The translations under genes were made by a program, and so were the position numbers. The notes below the pieces were generated by a model. It made no database searches and had not been told where the DNA came from. It saw nothing but the letters and a program-made list of their open reading frames with translations. Source: Streptomyces sp. Root1304 (GTDB taxonomy: Bacteria; Actinomycetota; Actinomycetes; Streptomycetales; Streptomycetaceae). From it: DNA of 64,000 nt. The stretch spans positions 621,241 through 685,240 of the forward strand of contig NZ_LMEP01000001.1 of the NCBI RefSeq assembly GCF_001426405.1, read 5' to 3'. Position 1 is the stretch's first letter; each line of letters opens with the position of its first letter. Of this stretch, positions 21,923 through 31,642 are shown one piece after another.

Positions 21923-22339
21923 ATGCAGCGCACTGCACTCCGTCGCGTGGCCGCCACGGCCGTCGCGCTCGTCGCCATCGGCGCCGGCGCGCTCGCCACC
22001 GCCGGCTCGGCCTCCGCCGCGACCGGCAAGAACGGCTACCTGGAGAGCGGCGAGCTCGGCCTGTACTACAACTCCAACCAGGCCGGAGCCGTCTTCGATC
22101 TCTACATCGCGGACGACAACTTCTCGGACGACTGGTTCCCGGGTCCCGGCAACGGCGCCGGCCAGCCGGTGAACGACAACACCGCCTCGTACCACAACGC
22201 CGACTCCCTGACGTGGTACGTCTACACCGACGCCTACGCCGGTGGCATCGAGGGCAGCCTGCCCCCCGGCTACGTCGGCAACGCGTCCACGACGTTCAAG
22301 AACCAGATCTCCTCCGCGTACCACTACAAGGCCCGTTGA
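21923..22339 (+). CDS. small secreted peptidase inhibitor family I36-like protein
   Basis: 138-residue exported protein. The signal peptide covers about residues 1-34, ending ASA-A. The mature part of about 100 residues is aromatic- and Asn/Asp-rich: GYLESGELGLYYNSNQAG, then DLYIADDNFSDDWFP and NNDTASYHN-like segments. This resembles the crystallin-like I36 (SMPI-type) secreted proteins of Streptomyces, but I see no cysteines in the mature part, so inhibitory activity is uncertain. I use the ATG at 21923 with GAAAGG upstream; a GTG at 21908 would add five residues. Confidence 0.72.
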   Translation: MQRTALRRVAATAVALVAIGAGALATAGSASAATGKNGYLESGELGLYYNSNQAGAVFDLYIADDNFSDDWFPGPGNGAGQPVNDNTASYHNADSLTWYVYTDAYAGGIEGSLPPGYVGNASTTFKNQISSAYHYKAR

Positions 22340-22407
22340 TCCTCAGGGTCCGCACCACCAGCTGAACCGCCGGCGTAGTTCCCGGACCCCGGCACGCACC
22401 ACCGAGG

Positions 22408-22450
22408 CAGCCGTTGCTCCGCCCGAAAGAGGCGGGCAGAGCAACGGCTG
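22408..22450. terminator. strong hairpin terminator
   Basis: An 11-bp outer stem (CAGCCGTTGCT at 22408-22418 with 22440-22450) is topped by an inner GCCCG/CGGGC stem (22421-22425 with 22433-22437). It lies 68 bases after the I36-like gene and 40 bases before the lipoprotein gene. Confidence 0.8.
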
Positions 22451-22489
22451 CTCCCATGGTAGACACGCACCCGCCCCTGGAGCAGCCCC

Positions 22490-23431
22490 ATGCGTCCACT
22501 CGCCGCCCGCGCGACCGTTCTCCTGCTGAGCGCCGCGCTCCTCACCGCCTGTTCCTCCGAGTCCGGTGGTGGCGGCGGCAGTTCCGCGAAGGAGCCGGAG
22601 ACCGGGACGGTCCCCCGGCTGCTCTCCACGACCGGGCTCTCCTTCCCGCTCGACGGCTACGCGACCACCGACGAGCAGCGCCGCACGCTGGAGCGGGCCC
22701 AGGCCCGGGTGACCAGCGACTGCATGGCGCGCTTCGGTTTCACGTACGAGATGCCCGTGTCCCCCGCACCCGTCGGCCGGTCCTCCGACTCCCGGCGTTA
22801 CGGCCTGACCGACGCCACCGTCGCCGCCCGCTACGGCTACACCCCGAACCGGGGAGCCCAGCCGCCCGCCAAGCCGGCCGTCCAGACGCTGACCGAGTCC
22901 GGCAGGCTCGCCCTCAACGGCCCCGAGTACAAGGGCCCCCAGCCGATGAGCCTGGAGGAGGCCGCGGCCGTGGACAGCGGCAAGACCCTCGCCGGGAAGA
23001 AGGTGCCCGTCGGCGGCTGCCTCCGCGAGGGCTACCTCACGGTCTACGCGCCGAAGAAGGGCACGCTGGACAGCATGTTCGTCACCAACATGGTGATGGA
23101 CGCCAACTCCCGCTCCCGCGAGGACTCCCGGGTCGTCGCCGCCGTGAAGGCCTGGTCCGCCTGCATGGCCGAGAAGGGCTACAAGGTCGACGAGCCCGTC
23201 AGCCCGCAGAGCGACCTGAAGCTCGACCCGAACAGCTACGGGAGCCCCCGGGCCGTCGCCGCCGCCAAGCAGGACGTCGCCTGCAAGGAAAAGGCCAACC
23301 TCGTCGGGATCTGGTTCACCGTCGAGAGCGCCTACCAGAAGCGGAGCATCGAGCAGAACGCCGAGGCGCTCAACCAGGCGAAGACCGAGCTCAACGAGCG
23401 GCTGAGGCTGGCGGCCGCCACCGCGGGCTGA
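22490..23431 (+). CDS. putative lipoprotein of unknown function
   Basis: 313-residue lipoprotein. The signal peptide ends in LLTAC (Cys21), followed by a Ser/Gly-rich linker. The mature part has recurring Cys contexts (SDCMARFGFTYEMP, GGCLREGYL, SACMAEKGYKVDEP, DVACKEKANL) and a C-terminal charged helix (QNAEALNQAKTELNERLRLAA). The CM-x3-G(F/Y) theme is shared with the smaller lipoprotein at 21083-21637, suggesting a common ancestry. It stands alone between two hairpins. No function is assigned. Confidence 0.8.
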   Translation: MRPLAARATVLLLSAALLTACSSESGGGGGSSAKEPETGTVPRLLSTTGLSFPLDGYATTDEQRRTLERAQARVTSDCMARFGFTYEMPVSPAPVGRSSDSRRYGLTDATVAARYGYTPNRGAQPPAKPAVQTLTESGRLALNGPEYKGPQPMSLEEAAAVDSGKTLAGKKVPVGGCLREGYLTVYAPKKGTLDSMFVTNMVMDANSRSREDSRVVAAVKAWSACMAEKGYKVDEPVSPQSDLKLDPNSYGSPRAVAAAKQDVACKEKANLVGIWFTVESAYQKRSIEQNAEALNQAKTELNERLRLAAATAG

Positions 23432-23452
23432 CCCGCCACCACGACATCGGAA

Positions 23453-23483
23453 GGGCCCCCGGCGCACGTCGCGCCGGGGGCCC
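23453..23483. terminator. hairpin terminator with T-run
   Basis: A 13-bp perfect stem (GGGCCCCCGGCGC at 23453-23465 with 23471-23483) has a 5-base loop and is followed closely by GACGTCGTTTT. It lies 22 bases after the lipoprotein stop. Confidence 0.85.
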
Positions 23484-23640
23484 GACGTCGTTTTCCGGCC
23501 GACGGGACGTCCCTGGGACGTCCCGTCCCGCCGTCACGGGCAACCTTTCGTGACGCGATCCGGTTACCGTTCCCGAGAGGAACCGACCGGCTCGGTTCCC
23601 TCGCACCACGTCCAACGAACGCCGTCTCTGGGGGGGACAC

Positions 23641-24039
23641 ATGCTTCGTCACTGCCCGTACTGCGGACCGGGATTAGGCGAGGGCGAGACACGAGCGGCC
23701 CGGATCAACCCGGTCACCACCGCCCTGCGCCACCTGGACCTCCTGACGGAACGCGAGATCGAGGTCCTGTCGGCGATGCCCGGCGGAGAGTCCAACACGG
23801 ACCTCGCCGAGCAGCTCGGCATCACCGAGCGCACCGTCAAGTTCCACGTCACCAACATGCGGGAGAAGCTGGGCGGTCTGTCGCGCGCCCAGCTCCATCT
23901 GCTCGCCCTGCTCACCGAGACGGTCCGGCCCTGCCGTCTCTGTCGTCACGACGGACCGGCGGCGAGCGCGGAACCCCGCGCGATCGTCCCCCGGCCCGCC
24001 GTGACGCGGCGGTTCGCCGCCGTCAAGAGCTGCGCCTGA
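23641..24039 (+). CDS. stand-alone LuxR-type HTH transcriptional regulator
   Basis: 132-residue DNA-binding protein with no receiver or sensor domain. The LuxR_C/GerE HTH occupies about residues 33-90 (LTEREIEVLSAMPGG ... ERTVKFHVTNMREKLG). It is bracketed by two CxxC pairs, Cys5/Cys8 (CPYC) and Cys98/Cys101 (CRLC), which could bind a metal or act as thiol sensors; that is inference. The ATG follows a GGGGGG run. It converges with the reductase gene at 24043, their stop codons being three bases apart inside a short palindrome (24034-24048). Confidence 0.82.
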   Translation: MLRHCPYCGPGLGEGETRAARINPVTTALRHLDLLTEREIEVLSAMPGGESNTDLAEQLGITERTVKFHVTNMREKLGGLSRAQLHLLALLTETVRPCRLCRHDGPAASAEPRAIVPRPAVTRRFAAVKSCA

Positions 24040-24042
24040 CGG

Positions 24043-25329
24043 TCAGGCCTTCGGGGCCACCTTCGACAGACCGTTGATGATGCGGTCCATCGCGTCCCCG
24101 CCCGTGGGGTCGGTCAGGTTGGCCAGCATCTTCAGCGTGAACTTCATCAGGAGCGGGTGCGTCAGTCCGCGCTGGGTCGCGATCTTCATGACCTTCGGGT
24201 TGCCGATGAGCTTCACGAAGGCGCGGCCCAGCGTGTAGTACCCGCCGTAGGTGTCCTTGAGGACCTGCGGGTAGTTCCGCAGGGCCAGTTCGCGCTGGGC
24301 GGGGGTCGCGCGCGCGTGCGCCTGGACGATGACGTCGGCCGCGATCTGGCCCGACTCCATGGCGTACGCGATGCCCTCGCCGTTGAAGGGGTTGACCAGG
24401 CCGCCCGCGTCACCGACGAGCAGCAGGCCCCGGGTGTAGTGCGGCTGGCGGTTGAAGGCCATCGGGAGGGCGGCGCCCCGGATCGGCGTCGTCATGTTGT
24501 CCGGGGTGAAGCCCCAGTCCTCCGGCATCGAGGCGCACCAGGCCTTGAGGACCTCGCGCCAGTCCAGCTCGCGGAAGGCCTTCGAGGAGTTGAGGATGCC
24601 GAGGCCGACGTTGGACGTGCCGTCGCCCATGCCGAAGACCCAGCCGTAGCCGGGCAGCAGCCGGTCCTGCGCGCCGCGCCGGTCCCACAGCTCCAGCCAC
24701 GACTCCAGGTAGTCGTCGTCGTGCCGGGGCGAGGTGAAGTACGTGCGGACGGCGACGCCCATCGGCCGGTCCTCGCGCCGGTGCAGGCCCATCGCGAGGG
24801 AGAGCCGGGTGGAGTTGCCGTCGGCGGCGACGACGAGCGGCGCGTGGAAGGTGACCTCGCGCTTCTCCTCGCCCAGCTTGGCGTGGACGCCGGTGATCCG
24901 GCCCGTGCGGTCGTCGATGACCGGCGCGCCCACGTTGCAGCGCTCGTACAGCCGGGCGCCGGCCTTCTGTGCCTGCCGGGCGAGCTGCTCGTCGAAGTCG
25001 TCGCGCTTGCGGACCAGACCGTAGTCCGGGTACGAGGCCAGCTCCGGCCAGTCGAGTTCGAGGCGCACCCCGCCGCCGATGATCCGCAGGCCCTTGTTCC
25101 GCAGCCAGCCGGCCTCCTCGGAGATGTCGATGCCCATGGAGACGAGCTGCTTGGTGGCGCGCGGGGTGAGCCCGTCGCCGCAGACCTTCTCGCGGGGGAA
25201 CGCCGTCTTCTCCAGGAGCAGGACGTCGAGTCCGGCCTTCGCCAGGTAGTAGGCCGTGGTGGAGCCGGCCGGGCCCGCCCCGACGACGATCACATCAGCG
25301 CTGTGCTCGGAGAGGGGCTGCTCGGTCAC
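24043..25329 (-). CDS. geranylgeranyl reductase family FAD-dependent reductase (MenJ-like)
   Basis: 428-residue flavoprotein of the geranylgeranyl reductase family. An N-terminal FAD fold is visible (VIVVGAGPAGSTTAYYLAKAGLDVLLLEK, about 14-43), with the family KVCGDGLTPRA motif near 50-58 and GDAGGLVNPFNGEGIAYAMESG near 300-320. It lies immediately downstream of menG, the last menaquinone methyltransferase. Partial saturation of the menaquinone side chain, as done by mycobacterial MenJ, is therefore the most likely role. GTG start at 25329. It could alternatively act on another isoprenoid. Confidence 0.85.
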   Translation of the reverse strand: MTEQPLSEHSADVIVVGAGPAGSTTAYYLAKAGLDVLLLEKTAFPREKVCGDGLTPRATKQLVSMGIDISEEAGWLRNKGLRIIGGGVRLELDWPELASYPDYGLVRKRDDFDEQLARQAQKAGARLYERCNVGAPVIDDRTGRITGVHAKLGEEKREVTFHAPLVVAADGNSTRLSLAMGLHRREDRPMGVAVRTYFTSPRHDDDYLESWLELWDRRGAQDRLLPGYGWVFGMGDGTSNVGLGILNSSKAFRELDWREVLKAWCASMPEDWGFTPDNMTTPIRGAALPMAFNRQPHYTRGLLLVGDAGGLVNPFNGEGIAYAMESGQIAADVIVQAHARATPAQRELALRNYPQVLKDTYGGYYTLGRAFVKLIGNPKVMKIATQRGLTHPLLMKFTLKMLANLTDPTGGDAMDRIINGLSKVAPKA

Positions 25330-25401
25330 GGCGGATCTCCCGGAGGGGTCGAGGAAAAAAGGGGTGGTCGAAGTCTATTGCGGGGGTTCGCCGGGGCGGG
25401 C

Positions 25402-26094
25402 TCAGGCCTTGAAACCGCGGTGCAGGGCGACGATGCCGCCCGTCAGGTTCCGGTACGCCACCTTCGACCAGCCGGCCTTGCGGAGCAGACCGGCCAGGGC
25501 CGGCTGGTCCGGCCAGGTCTGGATGGACTCGGCGAGGTAGACGTACGCGTCGGGGTTGGAGGAGACGGCGCGGGCCACCGGCGGCAGCGCGCGCATCAGG
25601 TACTCCTCGTACACGGTCCTGAACGGCTTCCAGGTGGGGTGCGAGAACTCGCAGATGACGACCCGGCCGCCCGGCTTGGTCACCCGGTACAGCTCGCGCA
25701 GCGCCTGGTCGGTGTCCTGGATGTTCCGCAGCCCGAAGGAGATGGTGACGGCGTCGAAGACGTCGTCGCGGAACGGCAGCTTCGTGCCGTCGCCCGCCGT
25801 GAACGGCATCCACGGGTGGTTCTTCTTGCCGACCCGCAGCATGCCCAGGGAGAAGTCGCACGGGACGACGTACGCGCCCGCCCGCACGAAGGGCTGTGAG
25901 GAGGTCGCCGTCCCGGCGGCCAGGTCGAGGACCTTCTGCGCGGGCCGCGCGTCGACCGCCTTCGCGACCTCCTTGCGCCAGCGCCGGTCCTGCCCGAGGG
26001 ACAGGACGTCGTTGGTGACGTCGTAGTTCGCCGCCACGGCGTCGAACATCGAGGCGACTTCGTGCGGCTGCTTGTCCAGGGATGCTCGGCTCAC
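25402..26094 (-). CDS. menG: demethylmenaquinone methyltransferase
   Basis: SAM-dependent C-methyltransferase of the UbiE/MenG family, 230 residues, which catalyses the last step from demethylmenaquinone to menaquinone. Visible features are the N-terminal [28 protein letters not shown] motif [34 protein letters not shown], and [20 protein letters not shown] use the GTG at 26094 ([20 protein letters not shown]), the normal N-terminus for the family; the longer open frame is not coding-like. About 70 bases separate it from the downstream reductase. Confidence 0.93.
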   Translation of the reverse strand: MSRASLDKQPHEVASMFDAVAANYDVTNDVLSLGQDRRWRKEVAKAVDARPAQKVLDLAAGTATSSQPFVRAGAYVVPCDFSLGMLRVGKKNHPWMPFTAGDGTKLPFRDDVFDAVTISFGLRNIQDTDQALRELYRVTKPGGRVVICEFSHPTWKPFRTVYEEYLMRALPPVARAVSSNPDAYVYLAESIQTWPDQPALAGLLRKAGWSKVAYRNLTGGIVALHRGFKA

Positions 26095-26230
26095 CCGGCC
26101 ATTGTGGCAGCCGCCCCCCTGCCGGGCGGGGACCGGCCCCGGCCCCCGGAAGATTTTCCCGGAGCTCCTTTCAACCTTTTCGCGGCGAGCGCGCTCAAGG
26201 AAGGGTGACAGTGCTGACGAAGGGAACGAG

Positions 26231-26770
26231 ATGCCGTCACCGCTTGGCTCGGACATCGGGTTCGAGGAGTTCGCCCGGTCCGCGCAGACGCGGCTGTACC
26301 GCACCGCGTACCTGCTGTGCGGGGACGCGGAGACCGCCCGCGACCTCACGCAGACCACGCTCGCCAAACTCTTCCAGCACTGGCGGCGGGCAGGGGCGGC
26401 GGAACATCCGCACGCCTACGCCAAGACCGTGCTCACCCGCACGTTCCTGGCCGAGCGGCGTCGCCGCCTGCGCGATCTGCTCGCCTTCACCAGGACCGGC
26501 GGGCTCGGACCGGCGCGGACCACCGAGCAGCCCGACCTCCGGGTCACGCTGCTCGCCGCGCTCGCCGAGCTCCCGCCCAGAGCCCGCGCCATGGTCGTCC
26601 TTCGGTACTGGGAGGACCTGAGTGTGGAGACCGTCGCCTCGCTCCTGCGCTGCAGCGAGGCGACGGTCAAAAGCCAGTGCTCGCGCTCACTGGCCCGGCT
26701 CCGGGAACAGCTGGGCGACCCACACCTCTACACCGCCGATCCCCACCTCCACCACGCCATCGGAAGCTGA
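26231..26770 (+). CDS. SigE-family ECF RNA polymerase sigma factor
   Basis: 179-residue group 4 sigma factor. Region 2 spans about 10-75 ([41 protein letters not shown]) and region 4 about 115-165 ([36 protein letters not shown]), with no ECF signal domain. The ATG at 26231 follows a GAAGGGAACGAG site. A CAACC motif at 26172-26176 upstream resembles ECF -35 elements and may mark autoregulation, which is inferred. It is divergent from menG and followed by a membrane protein gene likely to be its partner. Confidence 0.88.
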   Translation: MPSPLGSDIGFEEFARSAQTRLYRTAYLLCGDAETARDLTQTTLAKLFQHWRRAGAAEHPHAYAKTVLTRTFLAERRRRLRDLLAFTRTGGLGPARTTEQPDLRVTLLAALAELPPRARAMVVLRYWEDLSVETVASLLRCSEATVKSQCSRSLARLREQLGDPHLYTADPHLHHAIGS

Positions 26771-26780
26771 GGCACCCCGA

Positions 26781-27572
26781 GTGGACGACGCAACGATGCT
26801 CCGCCGTGCCATGGACCGCACGGCCCAGGAGCTTCCCCCCCTTCCCGACCTCGTGCCCGTCGCCGTACGGCAGGGCCGCAGACGCCGTGCGCGGGCCCGG
26901 CTCACCGTCGCCGGAGGTGTCTTCGGCACGGTCACCGCCGCCGCGCTCGGACTCACCCTGCTGCCCGGCGCGGACCCCGGTACCGCCCTGCCCGCGTCGC
27001 CCCCGGCGGCCTTCCCCTCGGCGTACCGCACGCCGGTGCGGGTCGAACCGACTCCCGGGCAGACGCCGCCCGAGAAGGTGTCCGCCGAGGAGGGCGCGCG
27101 CCGCGCCCAGTTCCAGCAGCAGGTGTCGGCGCTCCTCGACGAACTGCTCCCGGCGTCCGTCTCGGACGTCCGGCCGGTCGCGGACGAGGTGTCCTCGTAC
27201 CGGATCACCGCCGGCGGCACGGTCTTCCCGGTGAAGCTGTCCGTCCGGCCGGCGGAGAACGAGCGCCTCCCGGACTGCCGGAACATCCCGTCGAAGCGGA
27301 CGACCTGCGAGGAGGCAGGTCTCGACGGGGGCAGGACCGCCCAGGTGTACGGGATGGCGGTGAACGATCCCGGGACCCTGGGGTCCAGGGTCGTCACCCG
27401 TTACGGCCGGAGCAGTGTGCTGCTCTCGGTCGACCCGTCGGCCGGGGCCTCGGCGCCGGTGACGCCGGACCAGCTGCTCGCCGTCGTGCGCGACCCGCGC
27501 TTCACGGACCTGCTGAAGTACGCGGACGCCTACCCGGTGCAGAAGAAGGGCGCCCCGGTCAGGGGCGGCTGA
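26781..27572 (+). CDS. membrane-anchored protein downstream of sigma factor (possible anti-sigma)
   Basis: 263-residue protein of unknown function. It has a short N-terminal cytoplasmic segment, an Arg-rich stretch, a single transmembrane helix (about 47-67, LTVAGGVFGTVTAAALGLTLL), a Pro-rich linker, and an extracytoplasmic domain containing two cysteines (PDCRNIPSKRTTC). It begins ten bases after the sigma gene, and the topology fits a regulator of that sigma factor, but no zinc anti-sigma HxxxCxxC motif is seen. GTG start at 26781; an ATG at 26796 is an alternative. Confidence 0.75.
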   Translation: MDDATMLRRAMDRTAQELPPLPDLVPVAVRQGRRRRARARLTVAGGVFGTVTAAALGLTLLPGADPGTALPASPPAAFPSAYRTPVRVEPTPGQTPPEKVSAEEGARRAQFQQQVSALLDELLPASVSDVRPVADEVSSYRITAGGTVFPVKLSVRPAENERLPDCRNIPSKRTTCEEAGLDGGRTAQVYGMAVNDPGTLGSRVVTRYGRSSVLLSVDPSAGASAPVTPDQLLAVVRDPRFTDLLKYADAYPVQKKGAPVRGG

Positions 27573-27589
27573 GCCCGGGCGGGCTCAGC
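27568..27589. terminator. bidirectional hairpin overlapping two stop codons
   Basis: GCTGAGCCC (27568-27576) pairs with GGGCTCAGC (27581-27589) across a 4-base loop. The stem contains the TGA of the plus-strand gene (27570-27572) and the stop codon of the convergent minus-strand gene (27585-27587). Confidence 0.75.
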
Positions 27590-28184
27590 GGCGGCGGAAG
27601 ACCAGCCGGCCGCCGAGGACGGTCGCCACGCAGGTGGCCGGGCCCAGCCGGACCAGGGTCTCCCGGTCGGGGACGTCGAACACGGCGAACCGTGCCGGGC
27701 CGCCGACCGCCAGACGGGGCAGCAGGACGAGGGGCCTCGGCGCGAGGGAGGGCGGTCCGGGCATCGTGGCGGGGCGCCGTCCGACGACGAGCCCGGCCCT
27801 GCGGACCGCGTCCTGCGCGGCCCGGCCGCGCAGTTCTCCGGCGACGGCCACCATCCCGTGCGCGAGGAGCCGCTGCACTCCGCGCCGCGCGGAGGCGCCG
27901 GGCCGCGCGGGGTCGGCGTCGAGGATCTCGCGCGCCCGCTCGCCGTGGATCGGCCGGGTGCCGAACTCCTCGGCCTCGCGGGGGTCCGGGTGGTAGGTGG
28001 CTTCGAGCAGCTCGGGCCCGTACGGGTTGAGCAGGCCGGGCGTGAGGATGCCCGGCCACAGCCGCAGCTTGGCGTCCTCGTGCACGGCGGCCAGTTCCTC
28101 GTACGGGCCGAGGGCGGCGATGTGCGCGCCGTCGACGAGGACGGCGGTCTCGGGGGACGCCTCTGCGGCGTGGAGGGTCGGCAC
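27585..28184 (-). CDS. imidazolonepropionase/amidohydrolase-like protein lacking metal ligands
   Basis: 199-residue protein resembling an amidohydrolase with most of its TIM barrel missing. The N-terminal composite strands (ETAVLVDGAHIAALGPYEEL) and the PGILTPGLLNPYG segment correspond to the usual PGxxNxHxHxE entry. The C-terminal composite strands (ARFAVFDVPDRETLV ... VATVLGGRLVFRR) are also present. The HxH metal motif is replaced by PYG and no other metal ligands are evident, so it is probably not catalytic. It lies eight bases downstream of mqnC, so co-transcription with menaquinone synthesis is likely. Homologues beside mqnC in other Streptomyces would support a conserved non-enzymatic role. 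Confidence 0.75.
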   Translation of the reverse strand: MPTLHAAEASPETAVLVDGAHIAALGPYEELAAVHEDAKLRLWPGILTPGLLNPYGPELLEATYHPDPREAEEFGTRPIHGERAREILDADPARPGASARRGVQRLLAHGMVAVAGELRGRAAQDAVRRAGLVVGRRPATMPGPPSLAPRPLVLLPRLAVGGPARFAVFDVPDRETLVRLGPATCVATVLGGRLVFRRR

Positions 28185-28192
28185 CGTGGGCC

Positions 28193-29407
28193 TCAGTTGG
28201 CGTCGAGGAGCTTCAGCTCGGGGTGGGCCGTGCCGCCCTCGATCGCGATGGACGACAGGTGGGAGACGACGCGCTCGTCGACCGGGTCGTTCGCCGGGTC
28301 GTCGTGGACGACGAGGTGCTCGTACGTGGTGGCGCGCTGCGCCGGGACGCGGCCCGCCTTGCGGATCAGGTCGATGATCTCCAGGCGGTTGGAGCGGTGC
28401 TTGGCACCGGCGGAGGAGACGACGTTCTCCTCCAGCATGATCGAGCCGAGGTCGTCGGCGCCGTAGTGCAGGGAGAGCTGGCCGACCTCCTTGCCGGTGG
28501 TGAGCCAGGAGCCCTGGATGTGGGCGACGTTGTCGAGGAACAGCCGGGCGATGGCGATCATCCGCAGGTACTCGAAGAGGGTGGCCTGCGTCTGGCCCTT
28601 GAGGTGGTTGTTCTCGGGCTGGTACGTGTACGGGATGAAGGCCCGGAAGCCGCCCGTCCGGTCCTGCGTGTCACGGATCATGCGCAGGTGCTCGATCCGC
28701 TCGGCGTTGGTCTCGCCGGTGCCCATCAGCATGGTGGAGGTGGACTCGACGCCCAGCTTGTGGGCGATCTCCATGATCTCCAGCCAGCGCTCGCCGCTCT
28801 CCTTGAGGGGGGCGATGGCCTTGCGGGGCCGTGCGGGCAGCAGCTCGGCGCCGGCGCCCGCGAAGGAGTCGAGGCCGGCGGCGTGGATCCGGGTGATGGC
28901 CTCCTCGACGGAGACCCCGCTGATCCGGGCCATGTGCTCGACCTCGGACGCGCCGAGGGAGTGGATGACCAGCTGCGGGAACGCGGCCTTGATGGCGGCG
29001 AAGTGCTGCTCGTAGTACTCGACGCCGAAGTCGGGGTGGTGGCCGCCCTGGAACATGATCTGGGTGCCGCCGAGCTCCACGGTCTCCGCGCAGCGGCGCA
29101 GGATGTCGTCGAGGTCGCGGGTCCAGCCCTTCTTCGTGTCCTTGGGGGCCGCGTAGAAGGCACAGAACTTGCACGCCGTCACGCAGACGTTCGTGTAGTT
29201 GATGTTCCGCTCGATGATGTACGTCGCGATGTGCTCGGTCCCCGCGTACCGGCGGCGGCGCACCGCGTCGGCGGCGGCGCCCAGCGCGTGCAGCGGCGCC
29301 GAGCGGTAGAGGTCGAGCGCCTCCTCGGGGGTGATCCGGCCGCCCGCGGCAGCGCGGTCGAGAACGGCTGCGACATCAATCGACGTGAGTTCGGCCTTCT
29401 CGGTCAC
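28193..29407 (-). CDS. mqnC: cyclic dehypoxanthinylfutalosine synthase (radical SAM)
   Basis: Radical SAM enzyme of the futalosine route to menaquinone, converting dehypoxanthine futalosine to its cyclic form. The 404-residue product has the CxxxCxxC [4Fe-4S] motif (Cys75, Cys79, Cys82 in CVTACKFC) and family segments IIERNINYTNVC, MFQGGHHPDFGVEYYE, STSTMLMGTGET, and AGRVPAQRATTYE near the end. GTG start at 29407. The downstream amidohydrolase-like gene probably forms the same operon. Confidence 0.95.
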   Translation of the reverse strand: MTEKAELTSIDVAAVLDRAAAGGRITPEEALDLYRSAPLHALGAAADAVRRRRYAGTEHIATYIIERNINYTNVCVTACKFCAFYAAPKDTKKGWTRDLDDILRRCAETVELGGTQIMFQGGHHPDFGVEYYEQHFAAIKAAFPQLVIHSLGASEVEHMARISGVSVEEAITRIHAAGLDSFAGAGAELLPARPRKAIAPLKESGERWLEIMEIAHKLGVESTSTMLMGTGETNAERIEHLRMIRDTQDRTGGFRAFIPYTYQPENNHLKGQTQATLFEYLRMIAIARLFLDNVAHIQGSWLTTGKEVGQLSLHYGADDLGSIMLEENVVSSAGAKHRSNRLEIIDLIRKAGRVPAQRATTYEHLVVHDDPANDPVDERVVSHLSSIAIEGGTAHPELKLLDAN

Positions 29408-29536
29408 CGGTTGTGTCCCTTTCGGAGGGGTTCTGAGCAGTCAGAACCAGCGTACGCCAGGGCAACCTTCCGGGCTCCGCGCCCCTCTCCTCCTTCGGAA
29501 TCACCCGATCTGCCCCGAAGGAACCGGAGTCGCCCG

Positions 29537-30577
29537 ATGGCACGCACGCCCCGGAGGTCCCGCCCGGCCGCCGCCGTCCGCTCCCTCGCCGCGGGCCTCG
29601 CGCTCGCCGTACCGCTCACGCTGCTCGGCGGCTGCGACGACGGCAAGGACGAGCCGTTCATGTTCGGCGGGCCGTCCTCGGGGCCGAAGGCGGCGCCGGG
29701 GCAGCCGGTGACCGTCTATCCGCGTGGCCCCCGGGCGCGGTTCACGGTCGCCGGGGAGGTCGAGGACGGCACCCGCATCGGGGTCACGACGCTGCGCGGG
29801 CGGAAGTCCGGTTTCACGGGCAAGGTGTGGGTGTGGGCGCCTCCGCAGTATTTCGACCCGGCTTACGCGCACAGCGGCTTCCCGGTCCTGGAGGCGTTGC
29901 CGGGCGGGCACGGATATCCGGTGAATTACTGGATGGGCACGGATCTCGGACTGGAGTCGGGCATCTCCCGGTGGTCCCGGGAGGGAAAGAGCCTTCCGTT
30001 CATCGTCGTGATGCCCGTCCTCAACCCGAACTTCGACCACTACTACGACGGCAGCGATATTCCGGGGCAGCCGAGAATGGGGACCTGGATCGCGGAGGAC
30101 GTACCGGATTTCGTCCGCGCGAATTTCCGGACGTTCGCCTCGCGGGACGGCTGGGCGTTCATGGGCTCGTCCTCCGGCGGCTTCGTCGGGCTCAAGTCGG
30201 TGCTCCAGCATCCGGACCGGTTCAAGGCCGTCATCGCCTCGGGGCCGGACACGGTTCCGGACTCGCCGCTGTGGCGCGGGCACGAGGCGGCGCGGCGGGC
30301 GAACGACCCCGGGCGGCTTGCCGGTCGGCTGGTCCGGCGGCCGGACACGCCGTGGAACGAGGTGTACCTGGCGTTCCAGCTCGGCTCGCGGGAGACCGGG
30401 ATCGCGCCGGACGTACGGCGGTTCATGCGGAAGTACACCAAGGGGCCGGTGAAGAGCCGGCTCCAGGTGATACCGGACGGCGGGCACAACGCCCGGACGT
30501 ACATGCGGGGGCTGGAGGACGGCACGATCCAGTGGATCAGCCGCCGGCTCCAGCCCCCGGTGCCGGACCGGGCGTGA
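29537..30577 (+). CDS. lipoprotein esterase of alpha/beta-hydrolase (mycolyltransferase-like) fold
   Basis: 346-residue secreted lipoprotein. The signal peptide ends in the lipobox LLGGC (Cys33). The hydrolase domain (about 75-340) resembles the esterase D / antigen 85-like family. Its nucleophile Ser212 sits in GSSSG (210-214), and His317 in PDGGHNARTY is the likely catalytic histidine; the acid is not certain. Upstream landmarks are FPVLEALPGGHGYPVNYW and FIVVMPVLNPNF. The ATG at 29537 is the only start that begins the signal peptide; the frame is open far upstream by chance. It converges with mqnA. The substrate is unknown. Confidence 0.87.
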   Translation: MARTPRRSRPAAAVRSLAAGLALAVPLTLLGGCDDGKDEPFMFGGPSSGPKAAPGQPVTVYPRGPRARFTVAGEVEDGTRIGVTTLRGRKSGFTGKVWVWAPPQYFDPAYAHSGFPVLEALPGGHGYPVNYWMGTDLGLESGISRWSREGKSLPFIVVMPVLNPNFDHYYDGSDIPGQPRMGTWIAEDVPDFVRANFRTFASRDGWAFMGSSSGGFVGLKSVLQHPDRFKAVIASGPDTVPDSPLWRGHEAARRANDPGRLAGRLVRRPDTPWNEVYLAFQLGSRETGIAPDVRRFMRKYTKGPVKSRLQVIPDGGHNARTYMRGLEDGTIQWISRRLQPPVPDRA

Positions 30578-30602
30578 GCCCCGCCCGGGCGCCGGACGCC
30601 CC

Positions 30603-31484
<882 letters not shown>

Positions 31485-31642
31485 CTAGACCCGTCTCGTC
31501 CCGTGGGCATCGCCGGGGCACGCGCGTCAGCACACGGAGCGAGATCAAACATGCGGGTGACGTGATCTTTCCCTCTACCGTTCTGAGCGTCCTGCGTGCT
31601 ACGCTCAACGCAAGTTGCAGTTTGGTTTCCCTTGCAGTACAG

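Noticed and set aside
24034..24048. Palindrome GCCTGAC-G-GTCAGGC as a fourth CTGAC operator
   Set aside because: The arms are separated by one base rather than five and it spans two convergent stop codons; more likely a small terminator or chance.
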